A stretch of 64,000 bases of DNA from Micromonospora sp. NBC_01699 (GCF_036250065.1 NZ_CP109199.1:5952001-6016000), one strand, 5' to 3'; numbered from the stretch's first letter, positions 14,489 through 23,763 are shown. Translations and numbers: made by a program. Notes: generated from the sequence alone by a model not told the origin.

Positions 14489-15624
14489 GCTGGGCCGGCG
14501 CCACCCCGGTCTGGATCGGCACCGTCGTCGTCGCCGGGCTGACCCTGCACAGCCTGGTCAACGCCACCCGCTGGCTGCGCCGGCCGCCGACCGGGGCCAC
14601 CCTGCACGAACCCGTCTCGGTTCTGCTGCCGCTGCGCGACGAGGCCCACCGGCTCACCCCGTGCCTGCGCTCGTTGCTGGCCCAGCGAGGCGTCGCCGAC
14701 CTGGAGATCGTGGTGCTGGACGACGGCTCCACCGACGGCACCGCCGACCTGGTCCGGGAGGTCGCCGCCGGTGACCCGCGACTGCGGCTGCTGACCGGGT
14801 CACCGCCACCGCCCGGCTGGCTCGGCAAGCCGTACGCCTGTCAGCAGCTCGCCGACGCCGCCGTACCCGCCTCGACGGCACTGGTGTTCGTCGACGCCGA
14901 CGTGGTGCTCGCCCCGTACGCCGTGGCCGGTGCGGTGACCGAGTTGCGTACGGCACGGGCGGCGCTGCTCACCCCGTACCCCCGGATTGTGGCCGGGTCG
15001 ATCGGTGAGCGGCTGGTCCAGCCGTTGTTGCAGTGGACCTGGCTGACCTTCCTGCCGCTGCGGTCGATGGAGCGTTCGCCACGGCCGTCGCTGGCCGCCG
15101 CCGGTGGGCAGTTCCTGGTGCTGGACCGGGACGGTTACCGGCGAGCCGGCGGGCACGCGGCGGTGGCCGGGCGGATCCTGGAGGACATCGAGCTGGCCCG
15201 CGCGGTCAAACGGGCCGGCGACAGGATCGCCCTCGCCGACGGCTCCGCCCTGGCCGAGTGCCGGATGTACGACTCCTGGGCGCAACTGCGCGACGGTTAC
15301 ACCAAGTCGCTGTGGGCGTCGTTCGGCTCACCGGTGGCCGCCAGCACCGTGCTGACCCTGCTTCTGCTGCTCTACACCGTGCCGCCGCTGCTCGCGGTCG
15401 GTGCGGCGGTCGCCGGGGCGGCGCCGCTGGCCTGGGCCGCGTTCTGCGCCTACCTGCTGGGTGTCGCGGGTCGGCTGGTCAGCGCGCGGGCCAGTGGTGG
15501 CCGGGCCTGGCCGGACGTTTTGACACACCCGCTCTCGGTCGCGCTGCTCGGTTGGCTGACCCTGCGGTCGTACCATCTGCACAGACGGCGACGCCTGTCC
15601 TGGCGTGGCCGACCGGTGCGCTGA
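14485..15624 (+). CDS. Family 2 glycosyltransferase, probable carotenoid glycosyltransferase
   Basis: A 379-residue membrane-bound GT-A enzyme: an N-terminal helix, the nucleotide-sugar motif VVLDDGSTDGTADL, the DxD-type VFVDADVVLAP, the acceptor region GRILEDIELARAVKRAG (ED motif) and three or four C-terminal helices. It resembles CrtQ/CruC-type enzymes that transfer sugars onto hydroxylated carotenoids. It overlaps the CruF-like gene by four bases (ATGA), which supports that acceptor. The sugar donor cannot be predicted. Confidence 0.82.
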   Translation: MSWAGATPVWIGTVVVAGLTLHSLVNATRWLRRPPTGATLHEPVSVLLPLRDEAHRLTPCLRSLLAQRGVADLEIVVLDDGSTDGTADLVREVAAGDPRLRLLTGSPPPPGWLGKPYACQQLADAAVPASTALVFVDADVVLAPYAVAGAVTELRTARAALLTPYPRIVAGSIGERLVQPLLQWTWLTFLPLRSMERSPRPSLAAAGGQFLVLDRDGYRRAGGHAAVAGRILEDIELARAVKRAGDRIALADGSALAECRMYDSWAQLRDGYTKSLWASFGSPVAASTVLTLLLLLYTVPPLLAVGAAVAGAAPLAWAAFCAYLLGVAGRLVSARASGGRAWPDVLTHPLSVALLGWLTLRSYHLHRRRRLSWRGRPVR

Positions 15625-15720
15625 GCGCCGCCGGGCGGGTCCCGGTCGGCCAACCACCGGTTCACGGCCCGCCGACGGCGGCCACCGGCGCTGTCGACCA
15701 TGCCTGAGGAGGCGTACGGG

Positions 15721-17217
15721 GTGAGTCGAATCGTCGTTGTCGGCGCCGGGATCGGTGGGCTGGCCACGGCGGCCCGGTTGGCCGCCGCCGGGCACGAGGT
15801 CACCGTCTTCGAACGCGCCGACACCGTCGGCGGCAAACTCGGCCGGCACTCGCGGGACACCCCGGCCGGTACGTTCCACTTCGACACCGGCCCCAGCCTG
15901 CTCACCCTGCCCCAGGTCTTCGTCGACCTGTTCCTGGCCACCGGCGCGAAGCTCGACGAATACCTCGATCTGGTGCCGCTCGACCCGATCGTCCGGCACC
16001 ACTTCCCGGCGCTGGGCGGCGGTCCCGCGACCGTGCTCGACTCCTGCGCCGAGCCGGGCACCTTCGCCGGCCGGATCGGCGCCGTGTTCGGGCCGGAGGC
16101 CGAGGCCGACTGGCAGCGGTTGTGGCGGCGGGCCGGTCGGATCTGGCACGCCGCATGGCGGGACATCCTGCGGACCAGCGTCGACTCGCCGTTGGACCTG
16201 GCCCGGCTGGCCTGGCGGCTGGGCGACCTGGTGGCGATCCGCCCCGGTCAGAGTCTGCGTGGACTGGGCCGGTCGTACCTGCGTGACCCGAGGCTGCGGA
16301 TGCTGCTGGACCGGTACGCCACGTACACCGGCGCCGATCCGCGTCGGGCCCCGGCCGCGCTCGCCGCGGTGCCGTACGCCGAACTGGCCTTCGGTGGCTG
16401 GTACCTGCGCGGCGGCCTCGGCTCGCTCGCCGACGCGCTGCTGTCCCGCTGCCTCGACCTGGGCGTGGTGGTGCAGACCGGCAGCACGGTCACCGGGATC
16501 GACGCCGCCGGTGGCCGGGTGCACGGGGTACGCGTCGCCGGCAGCACCGCGCCGGCGCCGGCCGACGTGGTGGTGGCCAATGTGGACGCGCTCACCGTCT
16601 ACCGGGACCTGCTCCCCCGCCCGGACCGGCTCGCCGGGCTGACCGACCGGAGCCTGGCCGGTTTCGTGCTGCTGCTCGGCGTACGGGGCTCGTCCGGGCT
16701 GGCGCACCACAACGTGTTCTTCCCGACCGACTACGACGCCGAGTTCGATGCGGTGTTCGGCGATCCCGGTCGGGGCGTACCGGCCCGACCGGCGCCGGAC
16801 CCGACCGTCTTCGTCACCGTGGCCGACGACCCGACTGTCCGCCCGGACGGGCACGAGGCGTGGTTCGTGCTGGTCAACGCCGCGAGGCAGGGCCGTTCCC
16901 TGACCTCGGTCAACTGGCGGCGCCCCGGACTCGCCGACGCCTACGCCGACCGGGCCCTGGACGTGCTGGCCGAGCGCGGCACCGACGTACGCGACCGGCT
17001 GCTCTTCCGCGAGGTCCGTACGCCGGCCGACCTGGCCACCGCGACCGGCACCCCCGGCGGCGCGATCTACGGCACCGCCGGGGGCCTGCTGCGTCCGCCC
17101 AACCGGGGCCCGGTGCCCGGACTGTTCCTGGTCGGCGGCTCGACCCACCCCGGCGGCGGCCTGCCGATGGTCACCCTCTCCGCCCAGATAGTCGCCAACC
17201 GGATCGGCCCCGCCTGA
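15721..17217 (+). CDS. CrtI/CrtD-type carotenoid desaturase (FAD-dependent)
   Basis: A 498-residue phytoene-desaturase-family flavoprotein. The dinucleotide-binding motif IVVVGAGIGGLATAARLAAAGHEVTVFE is at the N-terminus, and the C-terminal CrtI signature LFLVGGSTHPGGGLPMV binds FAD and places the substrate. The start is GTG at 15721, eight bases after GAGGAGG; the ATG at 15700 has no ribosome-binding site. Next to CruF-like and glycosyltransferase genes, a 3,4-desaturase (CrtD) role is more likely than phytoene desaturation, since no crtB is seen nearby. This role is inference. Confidence 0.85.
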   Translation: MSRIVVVGAGIGGLATAARLAAAGHEVTVFERADTVGGKLGRHSRDTPAGTFHFDTGPSLLTLPQVFVDLFLATGAKLDEYLDLVPLDPIVRHHFPALGGGPATVLDSCAEPGTFAGRIGAVFGPEAEADWQRLWRRAGRIWHAAWRDILRTSVDSPLDLARLAWRLGDLVAIRPGQSLRGLGRSYLRDPRLRMLLDRYATYTGADPRRAPAALAAVPYAELAFGGWYLRGGLGSLADALLSRCLDLGVVVQTGSTVTGIDAAGGRVHGVRVAGSTAPAPADVVVANVDALTVYRDLLPRPDRLAGLTDRSLAGFVLLLGVRGSSGLAHHNVFFPTDYDAEFDAVFGDPGRGVPARPAPDPTVFVTVADDPTVRPDGHEAWFVLVNAARQGRSLTSVNWRRPGLADAYADRALDVLAERGTDVRDRLLFREVRTPADLATATGTPGGAIYGTAGGLLRPPNRGPVPGLFLVGGSTHPGGGLPMVTLSAQIVANRIGPA

Positions 17218-17259
17218 CCGGCGAGCCGGGCTCAGGACTCCGGTTCGGCGGCGAGCCGC

Positions 17260-17745
17260 TCAGGACTCCCGGTCGGCGGCCAGTAGGGCGGCGAGCCGGT
17301 CGGCCGCCACCGGTGCGTGCAGGTGCAGTCGGGCCACGTTCACCGTGTCCGCGCCGACGACCGCGAGCAGCGCCCGTTCGCCCGCCGTGTAGACGCTGAG
17401 GTAGCCCTGCTGGTTACGCACCGTCGACTCACGGAAGCCGCCCTGGCCGAGCCGCAGCCCGACCTGTCGGCCCAGACCGAAGGTGGTCGCGGCGAGCGCC
17501 GCCAGATCCGACGGATCCGAGTCGTCCGGCAGGTTGTGGGTGATCAGCAGGCCGTCGACCCCGCCGAGCACGCAGCCGTGCACACCGGGAATCAGCAGTC
17601 GCAGCTCGGAAAGCACAGTGTCGATGACGACCAGCACCTGCCGGTCGTACAACGTGGTCAGCGCGGAGAACCGCTCGTACGAGGGGCGCCCGGCTCCGGC
17701 GACCCGCCGGGGCAGCACCGGGTCCGCACCGTCGGCCGTACTCAC
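17260..17745 (-). CDS. Roadblock/LC7 domain protein
   Basis: A 161-residue protein whose central segment (IPGVHGCVLGGVDGLLITHNLPD... LAALAATTFGLGRQVG) is a Roadblock/LC7 fold. In actinomycetes such proteins work with small Ras-like GTPases (MglA type) or with nitrate-sensor-like kinases in conservon clusters. No GTPase gene is present here. It overlaps the stop of no other gene, but its ATG overlaps the stop of the upstream Roadblock gene by four bases, so the two are coupled and may form a heterodimer. Confidence 0.85.
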   Translation of the reverse strand: MSTADGADPVLPRRVAGAGRPSYERFSALTTLYDRQVLVVIDTVLSELRLLIPGVHGCVLGGVDGLLITHNLPDDSDPSDLAALAATTFGLGRQVGLRLGQGGFRESTVRNQQGYLSVYTAGERALLAVVGADTVNVARLHLHAPVAADRLAALLAADRES

Positions 17746-18113
17746 ACCTCAAGGCTTTCCTCGATGGCGCGCAGCTGGTGCCGCGCGAGAGCGAGGTTGG
17801 CCCGGCTCTTGCCGAGCATCAGGTAGAGGAACAGGCCCTTGCCCGACCGGCCACTCAGCGGACGGATCAGGTGATACTGGTTACCGAGGGTGATCAGGAT
17901 GTCCTCGATTGTGTCGTTGAGCTTGAGCATCTCCATCGTCCGCATCTTGGCCCGCACCACCTCGGTGTTGCCGGCCGCGGCGACGGTCAGGTCGAGTTCG
18001 GCGGTGCCCCCGGCCACGCCGAGCGTCATTCCACTGGTGTAGTCGACCAGCGCGACGCCGATCGCTCCATCGATGCTCATCGCGCTTTTGAGCGCGATGT
18101 CCAGGTTCGCCAC
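17742..18113 (-). CDS. Roadblock/LC7 domain protein (compact)
   Basis: A 123-residue single-domain Roadblock/LC7 protein (MSIDGAIGVALVDYTSGMTLGVAGG... IEDILITLGNQYHLIRPL). The start is GTG, preceded by GAGGAG. It is the first gene of a two-gene operon with the longer Roadblock protein. These proteins are dimerisation platforms or GTPase regulators for polarity and development in actinomycetes; the partner here is unknown. Confidence 0.87.
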   Translation of the reverse strand: MANLDIALKSAMSIDGAIGVALVDYTSGMTLGVAGGTAELDLTVAAAGNTEVVRAKMRTMEMLKLNDTIEDILITLGNQYHLIRPLSGRSGKGLFLYLMLGKSRANLALARHQLRAIEESLEV

Positions 18114-18426
18114 AGTCTTCTCCTCGATCAGGATGTCACCGGCGCCCGCCCCTACACATCGTCACTCGATGGTCACGAGCAACACGCGCAGTGATCGTTC
18201 TGCGGGAAGGTTGACATACCGACCGTTCATTCGCACGTAACAAACGATCATTGGCCTACCCGGTCGCCACCCACACCCGCCGAGCCAGACAAATGGGCTT
18301 ACCAGGCGGATGGCCCCCACTCCGCCCACCTGGTAGGGACCGCTGCCGACGTACCCCGCAATGCCCGTGCGACAACGCACCCGGCGCCAACCCGACCGCA
18401 GCGAGCCGCGAGGGTTGGGGGCGGCG
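18114..18426. other. Intergenic region upstream of the Roadblock operon
   Basis: These 313 bases contain no convincing gene. An A/T-richer patch around 18195-18255 probably holds the promoter of the Roadblock operon. No repeat or terminator was recognised. Confidence 0.5.
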
Positions 18427-19107
18427 TCAGAGCAGCGACCGACGGACCGCACCCAGAAGCTGAACCAATCCAACCCCCGCGAGCAACACCCAGACGGAAG
18501 CAACCACCGTGATCGCCCCCGCCGCCACATCGAACGAGAAGATCCGCACCGCCCCCGCCACCACCAACCCGACCAACGCCGCCAGCACCCGGCTCGGCCG
18601 CTCCCCCACGGTCACCGCCCCGATCTCCCGCATCCCGGCCGAGACCGACCGGGCCCGCACGTACTCGTGCAGCCAGGACAGCGCGCCGGCCGCCACGACC
18701 AACGGCCCCGGCGCACCGAGCAGCCAGAACGCGATCAACCAGGCGACCTCCCCGACCCGGTCGGCGACCGAGTCGTAGACGTACCCCAGGCGGGTGGTGC
18801 GGCCGGTGACGACCGCGAGCGCCCCGTCGACACTGTCGGCCACCGCCGCGAGCAGGACCAGACCGGCCGCGATGAACGGCCCGCCCGGCTCCCGGAGCAC
18901 GACCACCGGCACGAGTACGCAGAACACGGTGCCGACCACGGTCACCGCCGTCGGCGACACCCGGAACCGACCGAGCAAATGCCCGATCTGGTACGCGAAC
19001 CGCAGCCAGCCCTGTACGGTCGGCGCCGCCCGACGCGGGTCGAAGTCACCGTGCAGCCGCGCCCAGGTGGCCGCGTACTCGTCCCAATCCAGCCGGGTGC
19101 CCGCCAC
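18427..19107 (-). CDS. CDP-alcohol phosphatidyltransferase family protein
   Basis: A 226-residue membrane protein with about five to six helices. The CDP-alcohol phosphotransferase motif D-x2-D-G-x2-A-R-x8-G-x3-D-x3-D is present from D91 to D116 (DSVDGALAVV...GYVYDSVAD), except that the conserved arginine after the alanine is a valine (V99). All metal-binding aspartates remain. The enzyme should transfer a CDP-activated lipid head group onto an alcohol; the substrate is unknown. The gap of 44 bp to the MTHFR gene, in the same direction, suggests possible co-transcription. Confidence 0.83.
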   Translation of the reverse strand: MAGTRLDWDEYAATWARLHGDFDPRRAAPTVQGWLRFAYQIGHLLGRFRVSPTAVTVVGTVFCVLVPVVVLREPGGPFIAAGLVLLAAVADSVDGALAVVTGRTTRLGYVYDSVADRVGEVAWLIAFWLLGAPGPLVVAAGALSWLHEYVRARSVSAGMREIGAVTVGERPSRVLAALVGLVVAGAVRIFSFDVAAGAITVVASVWVLLAGVGLVQLLGAVRRSLL

Positions 19108-19151
19108 GGGTCAATTGTCGGTGCGGGCGTGCACCCGTGCGGCCGGGTTGC

Positions 19152-20069
19152 TCACACCCGGGCGCCGACCTGGAGGTTCTGCCAGATCTCGCGGGTCGCG
19201 GTGGAGCGGTTGAAGGTGATGAAGTGGATGCCCGGCGCACCCTCGGCGAGCAGCCGCTGGCACATCTCGCTGGTCTGCTGGATGCCGAGCTCGCGGACCG
19301 CGTCCGGGTCGTCGGCGACCTTCGCGAACCGGGCCGCCAGGGCGGGCGGGAACGGGGCGCCGGACAGCTGCTCGGACCGCTCGATCGTGGTGAACTTGGT
19401 TACCGGCATGACCCCCGGCAGGATCGGCGTGTCGCAGCCGGCCGCCGCGACCCGGTCACGCAGCCGCAGGTAGTCGTCGGCGTCGAAGAACATCTGGGTG
19501 ATGGCGAAATCCGCCCCGGCCCGGCACTTGCGGATGAAGAACTCGGTGTCGGTGGCGATGTCCGGCGAACGCGGATGCTTGTACGGGAACGCCGCCACCC
19601 CGACGCTGAAGTCACCGGACTCGCGCACCAGCCGGACCAGGTCCTCGGCGTAGAGCACGCCCTCGGGGTGCCGGACCCACTCGCCGGTCGGATCGCCCGG
19701 CGGGTCGCCCCGCACCACCAGCAGGTTGCGTACGCCCACCCCGGCGAGCCGGCCGACGATGTGGCGCAGCTCGGCGACCGAGTGGTTGACCGCCGTCAGG
19801 TGTGCCATCGGCAGCAGCGTGGTGTCGGTGGCGATCCGCTCGGTGACCGCGACCGTGGTGTCCCGGGTCGACCCGCCGGCCCCGTACGTGATCGAGACGA
19901 AGGACGGCTGGAGCGACTCCAACTCACGGATCGCCTGCCAGAGCAACCGCTCGCCCTCGGCGGTCTTCGCCGGGCCGAACTCGAAGGAGAACGACGGCCG
20001 GGGTCCACGAACGAGGTCCCCAATCGCCGGTTGCGGGTTGGGGAGAACAGAGGGGAGACCGAGCGCCAC
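19152..20069 (-). CDS. metF: Methylenetetrahydrofolate reductase
   Basis: A 305-residue FAD-dependent TIM-barrel enzyme that reduces 5,10-methylene-THF to 5-methyl-THF for methionine synthesis. Visible family features are PSFSFEFGPAKT near the start, SITYGAGGSTRD, LLVVRGDPPGDP and ADFAITQMFFDADDY. The start is GTG at 20069. It is divergent from the prenyl synthase gene with 220 bp between the starts, the same arrangement as Rv2172c and idsA2 (Rv2173) in M. tuberculosis. Confidence 0.93.
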   Translation of the reverse strand: MALGLPSVLPNPQPAIGDLVRGPRPSFSFEFGPAKTAEGERLLWQAIRELESLQPSFVSITYGAGGSTRDTTVAVTERIATDTTLLPMAHLTAVNHSVAELRHIVGRLAGVGVRNLLVVRGDPPGDPTGEWVRHPEGVLYAEDLVRLVRESGDFSVGVAAFPYKHPRSPDIATDTEFFIRKCRAGADFAITQMFFDADDYLRLRDRVAAAGCDTPILPGVMPVTKFTTIERSEQLSGAPFPPALAARFAKVADDPDAVRELGIQQTSEMCQRLLAEGAPGIHFITFNRSTATREIWQNLQVGARV

Positions 20070-20194
20070 CCTACGACCTTACCGGCCACCTGGGCCGAAT
20101 ATCCGCACCTTCCCATTTACCGGCCGATCGATCCCGTCCACCGAGCGGATCGCTGCCCTCACCCGTGGTGAGCCGATGGTGAGAAAGCACCCGC

Positions 20195-20257
20195 GGCGGC
20201 CGGGGCGCGCAGGTGGGCGGCCGTACCCGGCGGCGGTTGGCGGCCGGGGCGCGCAGG
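20195..20257 (+). repeat. Direct repeat in the metF/prenyl-synthase promoter region
   Basis: GGCGGCCGGGGCGCGCAGG occurs at 20195-20213 and again at 20239-20257, 44 bp apart. It lies directly before the prenyl synthase start and may be a regulatory site or a local duplication. Confidence 0.8.
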
Positions 20258-20289
20258 CGGGTCTCCCGGGCAACGGCTAGCGTCAGGGC

Positions 20290-21372
20290 GTGACCGATGC
20301 TGCCCTCGTCCCGCCCGTGGATCGCGCCGACCTCCGGCAACGGACCGACCGGGCGCTGACCGACTTCCTCGCCGGCCAGCGTGCCTGGCTGGCCGGTGCC
20401 GACGACGCCCTGCTGCCGGTCGCCGAGGCGCTGGAGGCGTTCGTGCTGCGCGGCGGCAAGCGGTTGCGTCCGGCGTTCGCCTACTGGGGTTACCGGGGTG
20501 CCGGCGGCGTCGACTCCGAGCAGGTGGTCGCCGCCCTGGCCGCGCTGGAGTTCGTCCAGGCCAGCGCGCTCATCCACGACGACCTGATGGACCGTTCCGA
20601 CACCCGGCGGGGCGAGCCCGCGGTGCACCGCCGGTTCGCCTCGTTCCACCGGACGGCCGGATGGGTCGGCAACGCCGACGGCTTCGGCGACTCGGCCGCC
20701 ATCCTGCTCGGCGACCTCTGCCTGGTCTGGTCCGACCAGCTGCTGCACGGCGCCGGGCTGGACCCGTACCAGGTGCACCGGGCCCGGCCGGTCTTCGACG
20801 AGATGCGGACCGAGGTGACCATCGGCCAGTATCTGGACGTGCTCGCCCAGGCGTCCGGGGACACCTCGGTCGAGCGGGCCGGCAAGATCGCCCGCTACAA
20901 GTCGGCGAAGTACACCGTCGAACGGCCGCTGCTGCTCGGCGCCGCGCTCGCCGACGCGCCCGCCCCGCTGCGGGCCGCGTACTCCGGCTACGGGCTGCCG
21001 CTGGGTGAGGCGTTCCAGCTCCGCGACGACGTACTCGGTGTGTTCGGTGACCCGCGCCAGACCGGCAAGCCGGCCGGTGACGACCTGCGCGAGGGCAAGC
21101 GCACCTTCCTGGTGGCCGCCGCCCTGGAGACGACCGACGCGACCGGCCGGGCGTTGCTGACCAAGCGGCTCGGCGATCCGGGGCTCGACCCGGACGGGAT
21201 CGACCAGCTCCGCGAGATCATCGCGGCCAGCGGGGCGCTGACCCGGACCGAGGAGCGGATCACGACGCTGACCGACACCGCGCTGGCCGAGCTGGACCGG
21301 GCCGAGCTGACGGCCGAGGCCCGCGAGGTGCTGGTCGAGCTGGCGATCGTCGCCACCCGCCGGTCGCTCTGA
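20290..21372 (+). CDS. Polyprenyl (geranylgeranyl) diphosphate synthase
   Basis: A 360-residue trans-isoprenyl diphosphate synthase. The first aspartate-rich motif is IHDDLMDRSDTRRG (about residue 95) and the second is FQLRDDVLGVFGD (about residue 243); GGKRLRP binds isopentenyl diphosphate. The residues before the first motif (FVQASALIHDD) lack bulky aromatics at the fifth position, compatible with a C20 or longer product. It starts at GTG. By position it matches idsA2 (Rv2173). GGPP is needed for the carotenoid genes in this window and for polyprenols used by the mannosyltransferase downstream. Confidence 0.92.
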   Translation: MTDAALVPPVDRADLRQRTDRALTDFLAGQRAWLAGADDALLPVAEALEAFVLRGGKRLRPAFAYWGYRGAGGVDSEQVVAALAALEFVQASALIHDDLMDRSDTRRGEPAVHRRFASFHRTAGWVGNADGFGDSAAILLGDLCLVWSDQLLHGAGLDPYQVHRARPVFDEMRTEVTIGQYLDVLAQASGDTSVERAGKIARYKSAKYTVERPLLLGAALADAPAPLRAAYSGYGLPLGEAFQLRDDVLGVFGDPRQTGKPAGDDLREGKRTFLVAAALETTDATGRALLTKRLGDPGLDPDGIDQLREIIAASGALTRTEERITTLTDTALAELDRAELTAEAREVLVELAIVATRRSL

Positions 21373-21548
21373 GCGTCGGCGGCACCGCTCGGCCCGTCCG
21401 ACGGTTGCTCCCGGCCGCCCACCGGGAAACGGTCACCGCTGGGCGGGAAACGGTCACCGCCGGGCGGGCACCGACCGGACATCCCCGGCCAACCGGGCGG
21501 CAACCCGCGCGATAGATCGTCGTCAACGGGCGGTGCGACCGTCGGGAC

Positions 21549-23510
21549 GTGCCTGGCCCGGACCACCCGACCCCGGAACATCCGGTACGACTACGGGTGG
21601 CCGGTCTCGTCGCGACCACGTTGATGACCGTTGGCGCGTACGGCGCCGGGGCGCTGCCCGGCGGACCGGACGGCCGAGCGGGTCCGGCCGGTGCCCTGGC
21701 CGCCTCGTGGCCCTACTGGCTGGGCCTGACCGGTTGGCTCGCCGGTTTGCTCGTCCTCACCGTCGCCTGGTGGCGGCTGGGCGGAACGTTGCACCGGCCG
21801 GGTCACCCGGTGCCGACCCGCTGGCTGCTGGCGACCGGGGCGCTCTGGGCCGCGCCCCTGCTGTTCGCGCCGCCGCTGGGCAGCCGGGACGTGTACGCGT
21901 ACGCCTGCCAGGGTGCGCTCTGGCTCGACGGGGTCGACCCGTACGCGGTCGGGGTGGCCGACGGCGGCTGTGCGTGGACCGACTCGGTGCCGTCGCTGTG
22001 GTGGCACACCACCACCCCGTACGGTCCGTTGGCGATCGCGCTGGCCGGCGGGGTGGTGGCGCTCGCCCGGCTGGCGGTCTCGGGACCGGACGACCGGTTG
22101 CTCGTCGCGATATTCCTGTTCCGGGCCGTCGCGATGCTCGGTGCGCTGCTGGTCGCCCGGTACCTGCCCCGGTTGGCGCGGGCGGTCGGCGCCCCCGCTT
22201 CGGCGGCGGTCTGGCTGGCCCTGCTCTCGCCGCTGACGGCGGTGCACCTGGTGGGCGGCGCGCACAACGACGCGCTGATGGTGGGGCTGGTGGTGGCCGC
22301 CCTGGCGCTGGCCGTCGGGGCGACCCGGACCGGCGTACCGGAACCGGGTCCGGCGCCGTCGGGGCGCCCGTGGCCGCGCCCGTGGCCGGCCCTGCTGCTC
22401 GCGGGGCTGCTGCTCGGGCTGGCCGGCACAATCAAGATCACCGCCCTGGTGGCGCTGCCGTTCGTAGCCCTGCTCGCCACCGTCCGCCTACCCCGCACCC
22501 TGGCACCCGCCACCGTCGGGCCGCCCGGCGCCATGGCACCCGGCGGCGTTCGGCTGGCCCGTGCGGTGGCGGTCGGCGCCGTTCTGCTCACCACGGCGGT
22601 GACGTTCGCCACCGTCACCGTGGCGACCGGGCTGGACCTGGGGTGGCTGGCCGCCCTGCCGGACACCGGTCGGCTGGTGCAGTGGACCTCCCTGCCGTCC
22701 GGGCTCGGCATGGCCGCCGGCTACCTGCTGCGGATTCTCGGCCACCCGGAGGCGTTCGGCCCGGCGGTGGCGTGGGCCCGAGCGCTCGGGCTCGCCGTCC
22801 TGTTGGCGGTGTCGGTCGCCCTGGTGCTCCGGGCCTGGCGGGCGACCGGCGGTCGTCCCGGCGTCTCCGGGCACGGGTGGGAAACCGACCGGCCACCGGT
22901 TGCCGCCCGGCGGTCCGTGACGACCGCGTGCGGGCTGGCGTTCGGCGCGGTGACCCTGCTCTCCCCCGTCTTCTACCCCTGGTACGCCCTGGCCACCGTC
23001 ACCGTGCTCGCCGCGACCGTCGGGCAGCGGTGGTGGCGGGGCCCACTGGCCGTACTCGTGCTCGCGACGGGCTTCCTGGTGCTACCCGACGGCCTGGGGC
23101 TCGCCGTACGGACCAAGCTGCCCGGAGCCCTGCTCGACGTCGCCGTCGTCATCGCACTGACCGCGTACGCCGTCCGCCGCTTCCGCCGTGCCCGCCGCCC
23201 CCGGGCCAATCAGCCCGATCAACCTGCCCGGCCCGATCAGCCCGCCGGGCCCTGCCGGCTCACCGGAACCGATCAGCCCGCCCGGCACGATCGACCGGAT
23301 CAGCCGACGTCCCCGATTCCGCCCGCTCCCCGGATTCCCCGGAGTCGATCGGGTTCTCCGACGCTCGGTGCCGGGGGCGGCGGTCCCGACCCGGTCAGTC
23401 TCCCGGTCGGCCCCGGTCGCGAGGCGGCCACCACCGCCGGCCACCGGTCCCGGCGGTCGGGGTCCGCTGCACACCCCGGCGCCCCAGCCACACCCAGACC
23501 GAGAGGGTGA
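21549..23510 (+). CDS. Polyprenol-phosphomannose-dependent alpha-1,6-mannosyltransferase (MptA/MptB family)
   Basis: A 653-residue membrane glycosyltransferase of the GT-C type with about 13 helices. The first external loop contains the catalytic-type motif PLGSRDVYAYACQG, followed by SLWWHTTTPYGPLAIAL and VHLVGGAHNDALMVGL. MptA and MptB extend the alpha-1,6-mannan backbone of lipomannan using polyprenol-P-mannose. Position next to the prenyl synthase and the Rv2175c/pknL pair matches mptA (Rv2174). The last about 110 residues are low-complexity with imperfect DQPA repeats and overlap the convergent lycopene-cyclase gene by 116 bp. It starts at GTG. Confidence 0.85.
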   Translation: MPGPDHPTPEHPVRLRVAGLVATTLMTVGAYGAGALPGGPDGRAGPAGALAASWPYWLGLTGWLAGLLVLTVAWWRLGGTLHRPGHPVPTRWLLATGALWAAPLLFAPPLGSRDVYAYACQGALWLDGVDPYAVGVADGGCAWTDSVPSLWWHTTTPYGPLAIALAGGVVALARLAVSGPDDRLLVAIFLFRAVAMLGALLVARYLPRLARAVGAPASAAVWLALLSPLTAVHLVGGAHNDALMVGLVVAALALAVGATRTGVPEPGPAPSGRPWPRPWPALLLAGLLLGLAGTIKITALVALPFVALLATVRLPRTLAPATVGPPGAMAPGGVRLARAVAVGAVLLTTAVTFATVTVATGLDLGWLAALPDTGRLVQWTSLPSGLGMAAGYLLRILGHPEAFGPAVAWARALGLAVLLAVSVALVLRAWRATGGRPGVSGHGWETDRPPVAARRSVTTACGLAFGAVTLLSPVFYPWYALATVTVLAATVGQRWWRGPLAVLVLATGFLVLPDGLGLAVRTKLPGALLDVAVVIALTAYAVRRFRRARRPRANQPDQPARPDQPAGPCRLTGTDQPARHDRPDQPTSPIPPAPRIPRSRSGSPTLGAGGGGPDPVSLPVGPGREAATTAGHRSRRSGSAAHPGAPATPRPRG

Positions 23511-23763
23511 GCAGCACCAGGGCGAATCCGAACAGCAGGTCCTCCACCGGGGCGTAGACCAGCCGCAGTCCGATGATCGCGTCCGGGTCGTACCGGACGA
23601 TCCGTCGGCCGGTCAGGATGCCGTTCGAGATCAACTGGAAGAACACGATGATCGGATAGGTCGCCCAGAACACCCGGCGCCGCACCAACCGGGTACGCAG
23701 GAGGTACAGGTCCACCAACACCGCACCGGCCACCCCGAGCAGCGCGGCCACGGTGTAGCTCAC
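23395..23763 (-). CDS. Lycopene cyclase domain protein (second half, CrtYd-like)
   Basis: A 122-residue membrane protein with three hydrophobic helices; it contains YPIIVFFQLISNGILTGRRIVRYDPDAIIG, then YAPVEDLLFGFALVLLTLSVWVWL, with the conserved PVED acid pair of heterodimeric lycopene cyclases. The proposed start is GTG at 23763; a GTG four codons earlier is also possible. The last 35 or so residues are polar, low-complexity and antisense to the mannosyltransferase tail. It pairs with the CrtYc-like gene just upstream; together they cyclise the psi ends of carotenoids. Confidence 0.85.
   Translation of the reverse strand: MSYTVAALLGVAGAVLVDLYLLRTRLVRRRVFWATYPIIVFFQLISNGILTGRRIVRYDPDAIIGLRLVYAPVEDLLFGFALVLLTLSVWVWLGRRGVQRTPTAGTGGRRWWPPRDRGRPGD

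Noticed and set aside
18195-18255. Possible TetR-type half-site (ACATACCGACCGTTCAT) upstream of the Roadblock operon
   Set aside because: The second half does not match, and no TetR gene is nearby.
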